From Chloroflexota bacterium (GTDB lineage: Bacteria > Chloroflexota > Anaerolineae > Promineifilales > Promineifilaceae), in assembly GCA_024275635.1 (NCBI GenBank), contig JAJRYT010000226.1, positions 1 to 39,292 on the forward strand: a DNA stretch of 39,292 nt. The letters run 5' to 3'. A program made the translations under genes and the position numbers. Below the pieces are notes generated by a model. The model did not search any database. It was given only the letters and a program-made list of their open reading frames with translations, and was not told the origin of the DNA. Shown here piece by piece: positions 18,101 through 26,811 of the stretch (the first letter of the stretch is position 1; each line of letters begins with the position of its first letter).

Positions 18101-18808
18101 CAGGAGCCAGGATCGGCCCAAGTTCTCGTCGAAACTGCCCACGGGCACGGCCGTCCACGGGGTTGGTTCCGCCAGTTCAGCCAGCGCCTGAACGACGCCG
18201 AACAACTGACCTGTCCGGCTGTCCTGGCGCCATTCGCCGATTTTGGCGTCGTCGCCCAGGTAATCCAGCGTGGTGGCGTCAAGGATCACTTCCCCTTTTT
18301 GGGCGTGATGTTCGGCGGCGGCCAGGCGTTCCAGGGTGGCCCCGGCCAGCACGTCAATGTATTGGATGGCGGGATTGCCGACGAGGAAGCGGCGGGCGGG
18401 GCCGGTGGCGACGGCCGTTTTCATCGCCAGTTCAACCATACTGCCGGAGGGGGCGGGGACGGCCGTAAACGGAGCCATCACCGCCTGCATCTTCAAGGCG
18501 CAGGTCGTCGCCCGCTGGCCGGTGTCCGCATCAAACCAGCAAGTGATCGCATCGCCGCTGAAGCTGATGACGCTGCCGCCAAAGCGGTGCAGCTCGGTGA
18601 TGAGCGCGTCGTAAACGCTGTTCAGGTGGCGCGTCAACTCCTCCGCGCCGCGCTGGGGGCCGAGGTCGTGCAAAAGCCGTTCGGTGAGCGGCGTGAAGCC
18701 GGAAATATCGGCAAATAAAGCGGAGCCGAATGTCTGCTCCGGTAAAGTTTCGTTGCGGATCAGGGCTTGCCGTCGATCCATGGGGATGTAAGCGCTGGGT
18801 CGTTCCAT
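15107..18808 (-). CDS. Tandem class III cyclase / AAA ATPase / TPR signalling protein
   Basis: This is a 1233-residue cytoplasmic regulator. Residues 28-135 form a class III nucleotidyl cyclase domain with ADISGFTPLTE and FSGDAIT, supplying both metal Asp residues. A second cyclase-like domain (about 250-420) reads LFLRFSG where ADISG is expected, so its first metal Asp is lost; GVLGDEVNLAARL is retained. PIVGRERELARIE begins an AAA/STAND ATPase with Walker A GDAGLGKSR near 475 and Walker B LLLALEDCHWLD. From about 870 to the end are repeated TPR-type units (SLNNLGNVALDQ and similar). The order cyclase-cyclase-ATPase-repeats resembles soluble adenylyl cyclases. GAAGGA precedes the ATG. It stands alone in its transcript, so its input and output are unknown. 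Confidence 0.9.
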   Translation of the reverse strand: MERPSAYIPMDRRQALIRNETLPEQTFGSALFADISGFTPLTERLLHDLGPQRGAEELTRHLNSVYDALITELHRFGGSVISFSGDAITCWFDADTGQRATTCALKMQAVMAPFTAVPAPSGSMVELAMKTAVATGPARRFLVGNPAIQYIDVLAGATLERLAAAEHHAQKGEVILDATTLDYLGDDAKIGEWRQDSRTGQLFGVVQALAELAEPTPWTAVPVGSFDENLGRSWLLPAIYDRLHSGRGEFLAELRPVVALFLRFSGIEYDADPSAKDKLDIFVRRVQTILTRYESNLLQLTIGDKGSSLYAAFGAPLAHEDDDIRAAAAALELHEMAQSLAFIKTVQIGVSRGRLRTGAYGGGMRRTYGVLGDEVNLAARLMQAAAPGEILVSEIVRRGTADTFAWHTPPPITVKGKAEPIAVASLVGRRKQPAVRLQEPQYALPIVGRERELARIERAFDQAAQGRGQIIVITGDAGLGKSRLVTEAIRMAAERQFIGYGGECQSYGTHTSYQVWQHIWQGFFGLDTSQSMEAQVITLVGQLQQIDPTLLPRLPLLGTAVNLPLPDNDLTRSFDAKLRKTSLESLMADCLRAQAQKTPLLLALEDCHWLDPLSQELVAVIGRAIIDRPVLLIMAARQSGPEDAPIRDIIKQPNAAEIRLTEFTPQEAGQLIHLKLSQFFGDSPGSVPRELVERITERAEGNPFYIEELLNYLHDKQIDPHDALALAQLDLPTSLYSLILSRIDQLTESQKSTIKVASVIGRLFQAAMLWGVYPQLGDEQQIKVDLDVMSRMDLTPLDAAGPELAYLFKNIVTQEVAYESLPYATRAMLHELIGQYIERVYADRLDQHVDLLAHHYERSENEAKKREYLLKAGAAAQANYANEAAMDYYRRALPLLSPQEQAGVTRKLGQVLELVGRWEEAFARYHEALGTAVTLNDQHLQALCQTNIGELRRKQGQFEEALTWLERAQAGFEALGDPAGVGQTLHYAGSLAAQQGDFAAARKRYERSLVIRRQLDDKPQIASLLSNLGIVARYQGNTTAARFLHEESLEIRRELGDRRAIAVSLNNLGNVALDQDNFDEARAWLEEAVALQREVGDKSYIANSLNNLGNVVRAQKDLATACALYQESLAISYELGDKWALAYVLEDMGALAALRGWPERALRLVGAAAGLRQEIGSPLSAVEETKLEQMLAPAREALDKATQAQILAEGRAAELADVFGLAMTLPELPVVGD

Positions 18809-18988
18809 CTAAACGTCCTTCACTACAATTACTATGGCTGGCTTACGATTATTGTTGTGTGAACTGCATTGGTTAACTGCGATGGCGGGTGAATTGGTCT
18901 CTTGCTGCCTCCTATGTTACGTCATGAGCGAGCGGCAAAAGGTTAACGACACAACAAGTTGGCGTGTAAAAAAGGTGAAAAATTGACC

Positions 18989-19017
18989 GGGGCGGGCCAG
19001 GATAATTGACCCGCCCC
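18989..19017. repeat. GC-rich hairpin between the two large genes
   Basis: GGGGCGGG (18989-18996) pairs with CCCGCCCC (19010-19017). It lies in the 291-base gap 18809-19099, between the start of the cyclase gene and the end of the giant surface-protein gene, both on the minus strand. No other gene is visible in this gap. Confidence 0.55.
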
Positions 19018-19046
19018 GTCTAGTGAATCACAGAGCTATGTTCAAC

Positions 19047-19078
19047 CCTCCCGGAGCTTCTTGGAAACCTCCGGGAGG
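19047..19078 (-). terminator. CCTCCCGGAG hairpin after the giant gene
   Basis: CCTCCCGGAG (19047-19056) pairs exactly with CTCCGGGAGG (19069-19078). It follows the giant minus-strand gene by about 20 bases, so it can serve as terminator or 3' end stabiliser. The same core occurs in the hairpin at 31789-31829, also just after a gene on the minus strand. Confidence 0.6.
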
Positions 19079-19099
19079 ATGAGAATGTCTTGGCGTATG

Positions 19100-22000
19100 C
19101 TACCTGCGGATGGCGAATGCGTCAATGCGGTTGCCACCAAATCCGGCTTCTGAGCCATCGAAGACCATTGCAAAGGTGCAGGCCGTATCGCCGCCCAATG
19201 AATCGGGGTGGCAGACGATGACGTCGAGGGCGTCGCCGCTGACGGCGCCGGCGGTGAAGCTGGTTTGTTGGGACAGGTAAACGTCGTCTGTGGCCGGGTC
19301 CAGCCAGACGCCCCAGACGTCTTCGGTCGGAGGCCAGACGTCTGACCCGTCGAAGTACAATTCCCAGTCGCCGCTGCTGGCGTTGAGGACGATCAAGTCG
19401 TCATCCGTGCCCCGCAGACGGCCGCCGCCAGTTCGGGGGACGGTAAAGCTGGCGTTGGCGCTGACGATGAGACGGCCGTCTCCCGCAAAACTGATCGCGT
19501 CCACATCTTCGCCGCCTTTCCTCAGACCATAATCCGAGCCGTCGAAAACGAGTTCAAAACTACCATTCGTCTCCTCGCCCAGCGAAGTGGGAATGAATTG
19601 GACAATGTCGGAGTCATCCACCTTGCCCAGCCCCGGCAGCTTGACGCGCGTATTGAAACTCATCAAGATGCTGTCATCATCCATGAGGGCCAGAGCGTCT
19701 ATGTCCGTGCGTTTTAGCCCCATGTCGGAGCCGTCGAAGATGAGTGACCATGCGCCGCTGCCCGTGTCGTAGGCCAGGATGTCTTCGTCGTTGTAGGCGA
19801 CGTTGCCAGCGCTGCCGTATGAATTGGAACTCAAGTAAATCGTAGGCGCTGTGCCGGCCGGGGTAACGGTCAAGGAGGCGGTAGCGGTGGCGGATAGGTA
19901 GCGATCATCTTCCAGGTTTAAGGGCTGGTCGGGCAGGGGCACGACGCCGCCGAAGTAGGCGTGGACAGTGTAACTGCCTTCGGGCTGGGTCACGTCCAGG
20001 GCGGCGCGGCCGGCGTAGTCGGTGATGCGGACTGTGACCTGGGGCGTCCCGCCGCCGGTGATGATGAAGATGACGGTTTTTTCGCTTAACGGCCGTCCCC
20101 CCACGTCGGTCAAGGTGGCGGTGAAAGCGGCCGTCTCGCCGTCGGACACAGTTTGGCCGGGCGGGTCGAAGGTCAGGCTGGCGGCCTGCCGGGTGATGGT
20201 GAAGGGGGAAGATGCGGCCGAGGGTTGGTAAACGGCCGCGCCGCCAAAACCGGCCCGTAGGTCGTAGTCGCCGGGCAGGCCCAGCAAAGCCAGCGTCACC
20301 GTCGCCTCGCCGTTGGCGTCCGTCACCCCCCATCGCCGCTGCCCGCCCAGGCCAAAGACCACAAACTGGTCGGGCAGCGGCGTGCCGTTGCCCGTCAGCC
20401 GGGCGCTGACCGTCGCCGACGTGCTGTACGCGCCGGAAGTCGGCGGCGTCAGCAGCGTCAAATCCGTCGCTGCCGCGTCGGGGGCCGTGCCGTTGTCCGT
20501 TTGCGCGGTGAAGCCGCCGCCCATATTGGTGGACATGCCCACCAGCCCCACGCCGTTCACCGCCTGGACGAAGAAGCGAATATCCTCCGGCGGAGCGCCG
20601 TTGAGCGGCAAGAGGCCGCCCCAGCGGGTGGAATCGGCCGGGTCCTGCGTCAAATCGAGCGACTGCCACTGTCCGGCATACGGGCCGTTGAGCGCGGTGT
20701 ACGTCACCCACACCTCCTGGATGCCCGCCGACGGATCGCCCACGACGCGGACGCCAAAACCCAGATGATCGGCGGCGGTTTGGGTGACGATATTGACGAT
20801 GCTTGGCGGCGCGGCCAGCGCGGGATTGTTGCCGGAGACGGGCGATTGGGTCGTGTAAGCGCTGTAGTAGAGGCGGAAATCCATCTGGCTGAACTGGCGC
20901 AGCGTGCCGGTCAGCGAAACCGGGCCGGCCGAGCGGTATTGGGCCGGGGTAACGGCCAGGAAGGTGCGGCCGCCGCTGTTGGCCAGCGCGTCGAAGTAAT
21001 TGACGCGCCAGGGGATGACCTGATAGAAGATGTTGGAGAGGAACGGCGGATGGACGCCGCGAATTTCTGTCGTGGCCGCGCCGGTGAAGGGGAGGACGTC
21101 GGCCGTATCGCTGAAGGAGCCGCCGCGGAAACCGACGCCGCGCAGTACAAACCCCGGCACGGTGACGTTGGGCATTTCCAGCGGCAAAACCGGTTCGGCC
21201 GGATTGGAGACCACGCCGTCCGCGCCGGTGAGATAGGCCGCCGTGACCGTGTTGGCCGCGCCACTCCCGTCAAAGACAGTCAGCTCTACCTGCTGCGGCG
21301 TCAGCGTGGGGTTGATGGTCACGTCGGCGAATTGCAGGCCCAGGGTCAGGCCGGGATTGCTGCCGAAACCGGATGTTGCGCCAACGATACTCCCGTCGCC
21401 GGGTTGGTCGCCCCGTCCCGCCGGTAAGTCAAAGCGCAGCATGGGCAGGCCGAAGATGGTCGCTTCCAGCAGCGCTTTTTCGTGGATAGGGCGAAGCTGG
21501 GCGGTGTCGGCCAAATAGGTCTGCTTGGCGGCGACCAGCGCCTGGCCGATGGCGACCGGGCCGGTTCCCCGGCGCAGTTCGCGGCTGAATTCCAGGTAGA
21601 GCCGTTCGCTGTACTCGATGAAATCGGTGTCGCCGTACTGGTAGCCGGTGCCGGCGATGAGCGTGGCCTGTTTTTGGGCAAACGCCTGCGCCCAATCCGG
21701 TTCGCTGGTGACGCCGGGGATGCCATGTTCGTTGACGATGTTGTAGCCGGCGTGGCAGCCGGCGCTGAAGATGAGGGCGTTGCTCATGTCTACCGGGGAG
21801 GCGGCAACTTCGGAGGCCAGCAGGCGGGTGGTGTAATCGGCGGCCAGGGCGCTGCTGGCGCTGAAGTGTCCGGCCAGGTAGATGATGTCGTGGCGGTTGG
21901 TGAAGAGGGCGTCGCGCAGGTCGTCGGCCGTCCAGGCGGCCGGGTCTTGCGGGGAGAGGTCGCGGGGGACGATGAGGGTATCGGCCGTCGCGCCCAATCC

Positions 22001-25000
22001 CGCTTCCAATTCGGCCGTGACGGCGTTGGCGGCGTCTTCGAGGAAGTCGTAGCCGGTGACGAGGGCCGAACTGGGCGCGCTGACAACGCCGTCGGGCGTG
22101 CTCAGGTAAGCGTCAATCACGCCGATGACGTTGGCCGGGGTTTCCACCAGCCGCCCCACGGCCAGGTCGGGCAGAGGCAGACTGTCGGCGCGGATGGAGA
22201 TTTCGCGGCCGGCCCCGTACCGATCCTGGCTGAGGAAGTAGCCCAGTTTGAGGCTGGCTTGCGAAGCGGTGTTGTCTTGCACCGGCGGCACGTAGTTGCG
22301 CTCGTTGGCGAGCAGCGCCTGATCCGGGTGACGGAAGAAGGGGATGACTTCGTCGTTGCCGACGATGACGACGTATTGCAGCGGGTTGAGTTCGCGGTAG
22401 CCGTCCACGATATCTTTGACGGCCTGCGCGACCAGGTTTTTGGCGAAGGGGCAGGTGGGGAAGGCGTCGGCCTGGGCGTTGGCAGCCACAACGCGAGCGT
22501 CGCTGTTGACGTTTACGATGACGCCATTGACATCAGGCCGGGCGGCCAGCGCGTTCAGACTGGATTGCATAGCGGCCAAGTCCGCGGCGCTGCCGGGCAT
22601 CCGGGCGGAGTCGGCCAGGATGATGGTGTTGTAGCCGCCAGCGGTGGGGGTGTGCGTGGACGCGGGCAGGATTGTGCCGACGCCGTTGCAAACGCCGGTG
22701 GTCAGGCTGATTTCCAGATGGAAGGGGGTGGTCAGGTTGAAAGCGCCGTTGCGGCCGCGCACCCGCACGTAGAACTCGCCGCTGTTTTCCCAGGTGTTGA
22801 GGGCAATACCTTCGCTGGTTGCGCCGTTGAAGGCGGAGACGCCGAGCAGGCTGCGCGTTTGGGCGCTGGAGAAGGCGTCGGGGCTGAAGGCGCCGGGCGA
22901 AAAGGCGTCCGGTGAGAACGCATCGGGTGAGAAGGCATCCGGTGAGAAGGCATCGGGCGAGAAGGCGTCGGGACTGAAGGCGTCGGGTGAAAAAGCATCT
23001 GGGCTGAAGGCGTCCGGTGAGAACGCATCGGGCGAGAAGGCATCCGGCGAGAAGGCGTCCGGCGAGAAGGCATCCGGTGAGAACGCATCGGGCGAGAAGG
23101 CGTCGGGGCTGAAGGCGTCGGGTGAGAAAGCATCCGGGCTGAAGGCGTCGGGGGCGAATTCAGCGCCCAGTTCGAGTAGGTCGTCGGGGGAAGCGGCCGT
23201 TAACAGGTCGTTGAACGTAGCGGCGATGTCTTTATAGACGGTCAGGTCGTAGTTTTCGGGCAGGTTGGTGAGGGTGATGATGAGGCGGCTGCCGGGCTGC
23301 ACCTGGAATTTGTACCAGCGGGATTGGCCTTTCTGGTCAATCCGCTGATCGTAAGTCGCGGTTAAGACTTCCGGCGACACCTCGTCGGGAATGAGCGGCA
23401 GGGCCAGGGCGCGCGGCCAGGAATCGTTGCCGGGGCCGACTTCGCCGCAGCGGGAGAATTCGGAGGCGCTGCCGAGGGCGTCGGTGGCGGTGGCGGTGAT
23501 GAATCCGCCTGCGCCCTGGCCTTCGCCTTCATAGCCGCCGAGGAGTTCGGAGAAGCTGGCGTTGCCGTTGGCGTTGGTGGTGACGGTAGCCGAACCGAGG
23601 AACAGGTCGCCTTCGCCGTAGCCGGAGGGGTCGCAGGCGGCGTTGTCGTAGAATTCGAGGGTGTAGGCGGCGTTGGGCAGGCCGTTGTAGATGCCTTCGA
23701 CGAGGATGTCGAAATTTTGCCGGGTGGCGCGGATGATGACGGGGGCGTTGAGCAGGTCGTTGGGGCCGGCGTCGGGGTCGTTGACGTCGTTGGCGGTGAC
23801 GCCGTCGCCGCCGAGGTCAATGCCCAGCCCGCCGTTGTCGAGGATGTCGTTGAAGGTGAGGGTGTGGAAACGGCCGTCGCTAATCCGAATGCCGTCGCCG
23901 TCGTTGTTGTAAATGCTGACCAGCGTGACCAGGTTGCCGTCGTTGCTGGTCAGGTGCAGGCCGCTGCCGGGGAAGTCGCGCAGGGTGAGGCCCTCGACGG
24001 TGCTGTTGCCCGCTTCAATGGTCAGGCCGTCGGCGGGGGCGGTCAGCGCCGCGCCGCTGATGTCGGGGTAGGAGTTGCTTTGCAGCCCGCTGATGACGAC
24101 GGGGTCGGTGACGGCCGGCAGTGGGGTGAGTGGCTCAATCGTAGCCCAGAAGAGGTCGGGAATCTGGAAGCGGATGACGTCGGTTCCGCTGTTGTCGTTG
24201 CTGGCGGCGATGGCTTCGCGTAGCGAGCAATGAAATAAGGTACAAAGCCCATCGTCGAGGTCGTCTGTGACGTTGACGGTGAAGGTGGGGCCGGTCTGGG
24301 GGGAATCGCCTGCTTCGTAAGCGCCGATGTCGCAGGCAGGGCCGAAGGGGCGGGGCATCCCCCGTTGGTCGGCGGCGGGGCAGACGGCGTCGTTGGCCGC
24401 GTCTATAGCCTGGCTGCCGGGCAGCAGGGCGTGGGTGGCGGTGGGGCCGCCGTTATCTTGCAGGGGGCCGAGGACGGCCGTGAAGACGGCGGCGGCCGGA
24501 ACGGTGACGTCGGTAACGTCGGTGGGACAGCCGGTACTATCGCCGGTGAGGTTGTGCCCATCGGATTGCAGGGGCCAGCCGAAGGAGGTGCGGCAGTCGG
24601 GGGTGGTGACGGCCGTGTTGCCGGCAATAATTGTATTTTCAAAATTGGCGAAGCCGAAGTTGTCAATCCCGCCGGCGTCGCTGAGCGCCTGGTTGTCGGC
24701 GATGGTGACGTTGCGTAGGGAGATGGAGGCGGTGTTGTTGTAGACGCCGCCGCCGTCGTCGTCGGCCATGTTGCCGCTGATGGCGCTGTTGGCGAGGGTG
24801 AGGCTCGTTTCGCCGCCGCTGTTCAAAATGTCGCCGCCGAAGACGTTGACGGCGAAGGTGATGCCGGTTCCGGCCAGGTTGTTGGTGATGGCTGATGCGG
24901 TGATGTCGCCGCTGCCGCCATTATTGAGGATGCCACCGCCGCCGAGGACGGCCGTGTTGCTGTCAACGGTCATGTTGTGCAGGGTGAGGGAACCGTTGAA

Positions 25001-25780
25001 ATTGTAAATGCCGCCGCCGCGACCGCTGGCGTCATTGTTGCTGATGGCGCTGTTTTGAGCGACGAGGGCCGAACTGAAGCCGTCCACGTAAATGCCGCCG
25101 CCGTCGTTGCCGGCCAGATTGTTTACGACCTGACTGTTTTGTAAAGTGAGGGTTCCGGTGTTCAGGTAGACGCCGCCGCCAAGTCCTGGCGCGAAATCAG
25201 GAAATTCGTTGGCGGTGTTGCCGCTGACGATCGTGTTAATCAGCGTCAGGTCCGCTTCGGCCACGAATAGACCGCCGCCCTCGCCGAAGGCAGAACCGCC
25301 GGTGATGGTGACGTCCTGGATGGTTGTGGCCGCCTGAATGTTAAAAACGCGGTCGCCCAAATCGCTGGCGTCAATGACTGTGGCTGCGGCGTTGACGCCG
25401 GCGATGGTTAACGCATCCCACACGGCCAGCGGGCCGGAGTCGGGCGATTCATCGGCAAGCAAGAGCGCGTAGGTTCCGGTTTCCAAAATAATGGCGTCGG
25501 GGCCGCTGCCGGCCGCGCAGTCGCCGGCAGTTGTGTCGCTGTCACTGTTGGCGTTAATGATGGCTTCGCGCAAAGTGCAGTTGCCATCGCCGGGAATCAC
25601 CGTGTCGTCAAAACTATTAACTGTGATACCTACGGCCGCCGCTGGCGAAGCGGCTGAAAGGAATATTAGAATGCTCAGGCATAAAAATGATATGCGCAGC
25701 AAATTAACAGCTTGATGATTAACCGTTATTTCCTTTGTAATTGAACAAATGGATTGATTTACAGAATATCGTATAGTCAT
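19100..25780 (-). CDS. Giant secreted surface protein: beta-helix, SPDAF repeats, gingipain-like peptidase domain
   Basis: This is a 2226-residue exported protein. A signal sequence spans about residues 28-50. Two CSLREA-type motifs (GDGNCTLREAI near 70; HCSLREAI near 520) mark beta-helix sections that fill residues 55-800, full of NxAxxxGGG repeats. Residues 876-970 are 19 tandem pentapeptides, nearly all SPDAF. Next is a caspase/gingipain (C25) fold with YLAGHFS (His1305) and FSAGCHAGYN (Cys1342), the expected catalytic dyad; VVIVGNDEVIPFFR and DLAVGRLVE are family landmarks. Ig-like domains follow (about 1720-1970), then repeats with IFDGSDMGL-like strands. ATG 25780 has GGAAGGG just upstream. 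Likely role: surface protease/adhesin. Confidence 0.85.
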   Translation of the reverse strand: MTIRYSVNQSICSITKEITVNHQAVNLLRISFLCLSILIFLSAASPAAAVGITVNSFDDTVIPGDGNCTLREAIINANSDSDTTAGDCAAGSGPDAIILETGTYALLLADESPDSGPLAVWDALTIAGVNAAATVIDASDLGDRVFNIQAATTIQDVTITGGSAFGEGGGLFVAEADLTLINTIVSGNTANEFPDFAPGLGGGVYLNTGTLTLQNSQVVNNLAGNDGGGIYVDGFSSALVAQNSAISNNDASGRGGGIYNFNGSLTLHNMTVDSNTAVLGGGGILNNGGSGDITASAITNNLAGTGITFAVNVFGGDILNSGGETSLTLANSAISGNMADDDGGGVYNNTASISLRNVTIADNQALSDAGGIDNFGFANFENTIIAGNTAVTTPDCRTSFGWPLQSDGHNLTGDSTGCPTDVTDVTVPAAAVFTAVLGPLQDNGGPTATHALLPGSQAIDAANDAVCPAADQRGMPRPFGPACDIGAYEAGDSPQTGPTFTVNVTDDLDDGLCTLFHCSLREAIAASNDNSGTDVIRFQIPDLFWATIEPLTPLPAVTDPVVISGLQSNSYPDISGAALTAPADGLTIEAGNSTVEGLTLRDFPGSGLHLTSNDGNLVTLVSIYNNDGDGIRISDGRFHTLTFNDILDNGGLGIDLGGDGVTANDVNDPDAGPNDLLNAPVIIRATRQNFDILVEGIYNGLPNAAYTLEFYDNAACDPSGYGEGDLFLGSATVTTNANGNASFSELLGGYEGEGQGAGGFITATATDALGSASEFSRCGEVGPGNDSWPRALALPLIPDEVSPEVLTATYDQRIDQKGQSRWYKFQVQPGSRLIITLTNLPENYDLTVYKDIAATFNDLLTAASPDDLLELGAEFAPDAFSPDAFSPDAFSPDAFSPDAFSPDAFSPDAFSPDAFSPDAFSPDAFSPDAFSPDAFSPDAFSPDAFSPDAFSPDAFSPDAFSPGAFSPDAFSSAQTRSLLGVSAFNGATSEGIALNTWENSGEFYVRVRGRNGAFNLTTPFHLEISLTTGVCNGVGTILPASTHTPTAGGYNTIILADSARMPGSAADLAAMQSSLNALAARPDVNGVIVNVNSDARVVAANAQADAFPTCPFAKNLVAQAVKDIVDGYRELNPLQYVVIVGNDEVIPFFRHPDQALLANERNYVPPVQDNTASQASLKLGYFLSQDRYGAGREISIRADSLPLPDLAVGRLVETPANVIGVIDAYLSTPDGVVSAPSSALVTGYDFLEDAANAVTAELEAGLGATADTLIVPRDLSPQDPAAWTADDLRDALFTNRHDIIYLAGHFSASSALAADYTTRLLASEVAASPVDMSNALIFSAGCHAGYNIVNEHGIPGVTSEPDWAQAFAQKQATLIAGTGYQYGDTDFIEYSERLYLEFSRELRRGTGPVAIGQALVAAKQTYLADTAQLRPIHEKALLEATIFGLPMLRFDLPAGRGDQPGDGSIVGATSGFGSNPGLTLGLQFADVTINPTLTPQQVELTVFDGSGAANTVTAAYLTGADGVVSNPAEPVLPLEMPNVTVPGFVLRGVGFRGGSFSDTADVLPFTGAATTEIRGVHPPFLSNIFYQVIPWRVNYFDALANSGGRTFLAVTPAQYRSAGPVSLTGTLRQFSQMDFRLYYSAYTTQSPVSGNNPALAAPPSIVNIVTQTAADHLGFGVRVVGDPSAGIQEVWVTYTALNGPYAGQWQSLDLTQDPADSTRWGGLLPLNGAPPEDIRFFVQAVNGVGLVGMSTNMGGGFTAQTDNGTAPDAAATDLTLLTPPTSGAYSTSATVSARLTGNGTPLPDQFVVFGLGGQRRWGVTDANGEATVTLALLGLPGDYDLRAGFGGAAVYQPSAASSPFTITRQAASLTFDPPGQTVSDGETAAFTATLTDVGGRPLSEKTVIFIITGGGTPQVTVRITDYAGRAALDVTQPEGSYTVHAYFGGVVPLPDQPLNLEDDRYLSATATASLTVTPAGTAPTIYLSSNSYGSAGNVAYNDEDILAYDTGSGAWSLIFDGSDMGLKRTDIDALALMDDDSILMSFNTRVKLPGLGKVDDSDIVQFIPTSLGEETNGSFELVFDGSDYGLRKGGEDVDAISFAGDGRLIVSANASFTVPRTGGGRLRGTDDDLIVLNASSGDWELYFDGSDVWPPTEDVWGVWLDPATDDVYLSQQTSFTAGAVSGDALDVIVCHPDSLGGDTACTFAMVFDGSEAGFGGNRIDAFAIRR
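22871..23155 (-). repeat. Nineteen 15-bp units encoding SPDAF pentapeptides
   Basis: Nineteen 15-base units lie head to tail without a break. One encodes SPGAF and the outermost N-terminal one APDAF; all others encode SPDAF. Ser is written with both AGC/AGT and TCA/TCG codons in different units. The two codon groups are not one step apart, so the peptide has been kept while DNA diverged. Confidence 0.95.
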
Positions 25781-26179
25781 ATCACCCTTCCACACACTAT
25801 GAAGAAACAAATACGCCTTCTACACGTACTGAGTCTTCGCTACCAATAATTTATATTTCGTAAAAGGTGGACTGGTACTGCACGTCCAGCATCTACATGC
25901 CTGGTGCGATTTTGAGAAGATATGCAAGCAGGCAAAGTGTCAACACATGCTGCAAATCTGTGGGTTTATGGTCACGGCCGCTTAAGCGGTTTAGACAATA
26001 TTTAGATAAGGATGGGCGCAGCGCCATGGGGGAAGATGTTTGTAGGAATGATGGCGTCACCTGGGAACTATTCTTCCACTACCCAAAATAGCAAGCGAAT
26101 CTTACGCACAATATTAAGTCAGATTGAATGAGTGTGAGGTGACAATCCCGTGAAAATCGAGTTGTCTTAGGGACTTCTC
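25781..26179. other. Intergenic region with dispersed end sequence, no convincing gene
   Basis: This gap between divergent genes holds the sequence TTGAGAAGATA (25912-25922), also seen at 706 and 3984, and a perfect palindrome CCGCTTAAGCGG (25978-25989). A 74-codon plus-strand frame from GTG 25867 has no ribosome site and no family look, so I do not call it. The promoter of the giant minus-strand gene must lie near 25800-25870, but no clear boxes are seen. Confidence 0.5.
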
Positions 26180-26207
26180 TTTACATTGGCAATGATTTTG
26201 GTATAAT
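26180..26207 (+). promoter_or_regulatory. greA promoter
   Basis: TTTACA (26180-26185) and TATAAT (26202-26207) are separated by 16 bases. Transcription should start near 26214, giving a leader of about 70 bases before greA. Confidence 0.7.
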
Positions 26208-26243
26208 CTGCGCCCATTTTATGGGAACATGTTTGGAAAGATG

Positions 26244-26264
26244 CCGCTGATTACAGCGGTTTTT
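26244..26264 (+). terminator. Intrinsic terminator inside the greA leader
   Basis: CCGCTG (26244-26249), loop ATTA, CAGCGG (26254-26259) and TTTTT (26260-26264) form a compact Rho-independent terminator. It sits between the promoter and the greA start codon, so it can only act as an attenuator or as the 3' end of a short leader RNA of about 50 nt. A second small stem, CCCTT/AAGGG, follows at 26265-26278 next to the ribosome site. Confidence 0.75.
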
Positions 26265-26284
26265 CCCTTATAAAAGGGTGAGTG

Positions 26285-26779
26285 ATGAATACTATAAATT
26301 TATTGAAGCCTCATTTGTTAACGACTAATGGATTGAAAAAGCTAACCGAGGAATTGGAAAGATTGAAGACGGTTGGCCGGGAAGAAGTGGCAGATCGTTT
26401 GCACCGCGCTTTTGAAGACGGGCAGGATGCGGATTTTGTAGATAATGCCGAATTGGAAGCCGCTCGGAATGCCCAATCCTTTTTGGAGGGACGCATTCAG
26501 GAGTTGGAAGGAATCCTGAAAAATTATCAGATCATTGATGATAATGGCGATCCCCATGATTATGTGCGTGTTGGCGATTGGGTGACAGTTTCTGAAGAAG
26601 GGGTTGATGAGACCGAACGGTATCATTTAGTGGGGCCGGCTGAAGCCGATCCGGTAGAAGGGCGCATTTCCAATGAAAGCCCTCTAGGACAGGCGCTGCT
26701 GGGCGCTAAGGTAGGGGATGAGGTGCGTGTTAAAGCGCCTAACGGTATCATTGAGTTTCGGGTGGTTAAGATTGGGTAG
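26285..26779 (+). CDS. greA: Transcription elongation factor GreA
   Basis: This 164-residue GreA binds the secondary channel of RNA polymerase and stimulates cleavage of backtracked RNA. The N-terminal coiled coil runs from LTTNGLKKLTEELERLK to QELEGILKNYQ. Its tip reads DADFVDNAELEAARNA, where the usual GDLSENAEY acidic residues are kept as Asp and Glu. The C-terminal FKBP-like domain ends with SPLGQALLGAKVGDEVRVKAPNG, a firm family signature. GTG 26282 is also in frame directly before the ATG; the ATG is preferred, with GGGTGAG upstream. lysS follows after a terminator, a neighbour pairing found in many genomes. The leader terminator suggests feedback control, as GreA itself acts on paused polymerase. 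Confidence 0.95.
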   Translation: MNTINLLKPHLLTTNGLKKLTEELERLKTVGREEVADRLHRAFEDGQDADFVDNAELEAARNAQSFLEGRIQELEGILKNYQIIDDNGDPHDYVRVGDWVTVSEEGVDETERYHLVGPAEADPVEGRISNESPLGQALLGAKVGDEVRVKAPNGIIEFRVVKIG

Positions 26780-26811
26780 TATCTGGTGAAGGTAGCGCTA
26801 TAAATTTTACA

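Noticed and set aside
22794..23237. Plus-strand frame of KASGE repeats opposite the SPDAF region
   Set aside because: Mirror of the 15-base repeat; the minus frame has signal peptide, domains and codon-level selection.
25867..26091. Small plus-strand gene of 74 codons
   Set aside because: GTG start without ribosome site, no recognisable motif, lies across dispersed repeat sequence.
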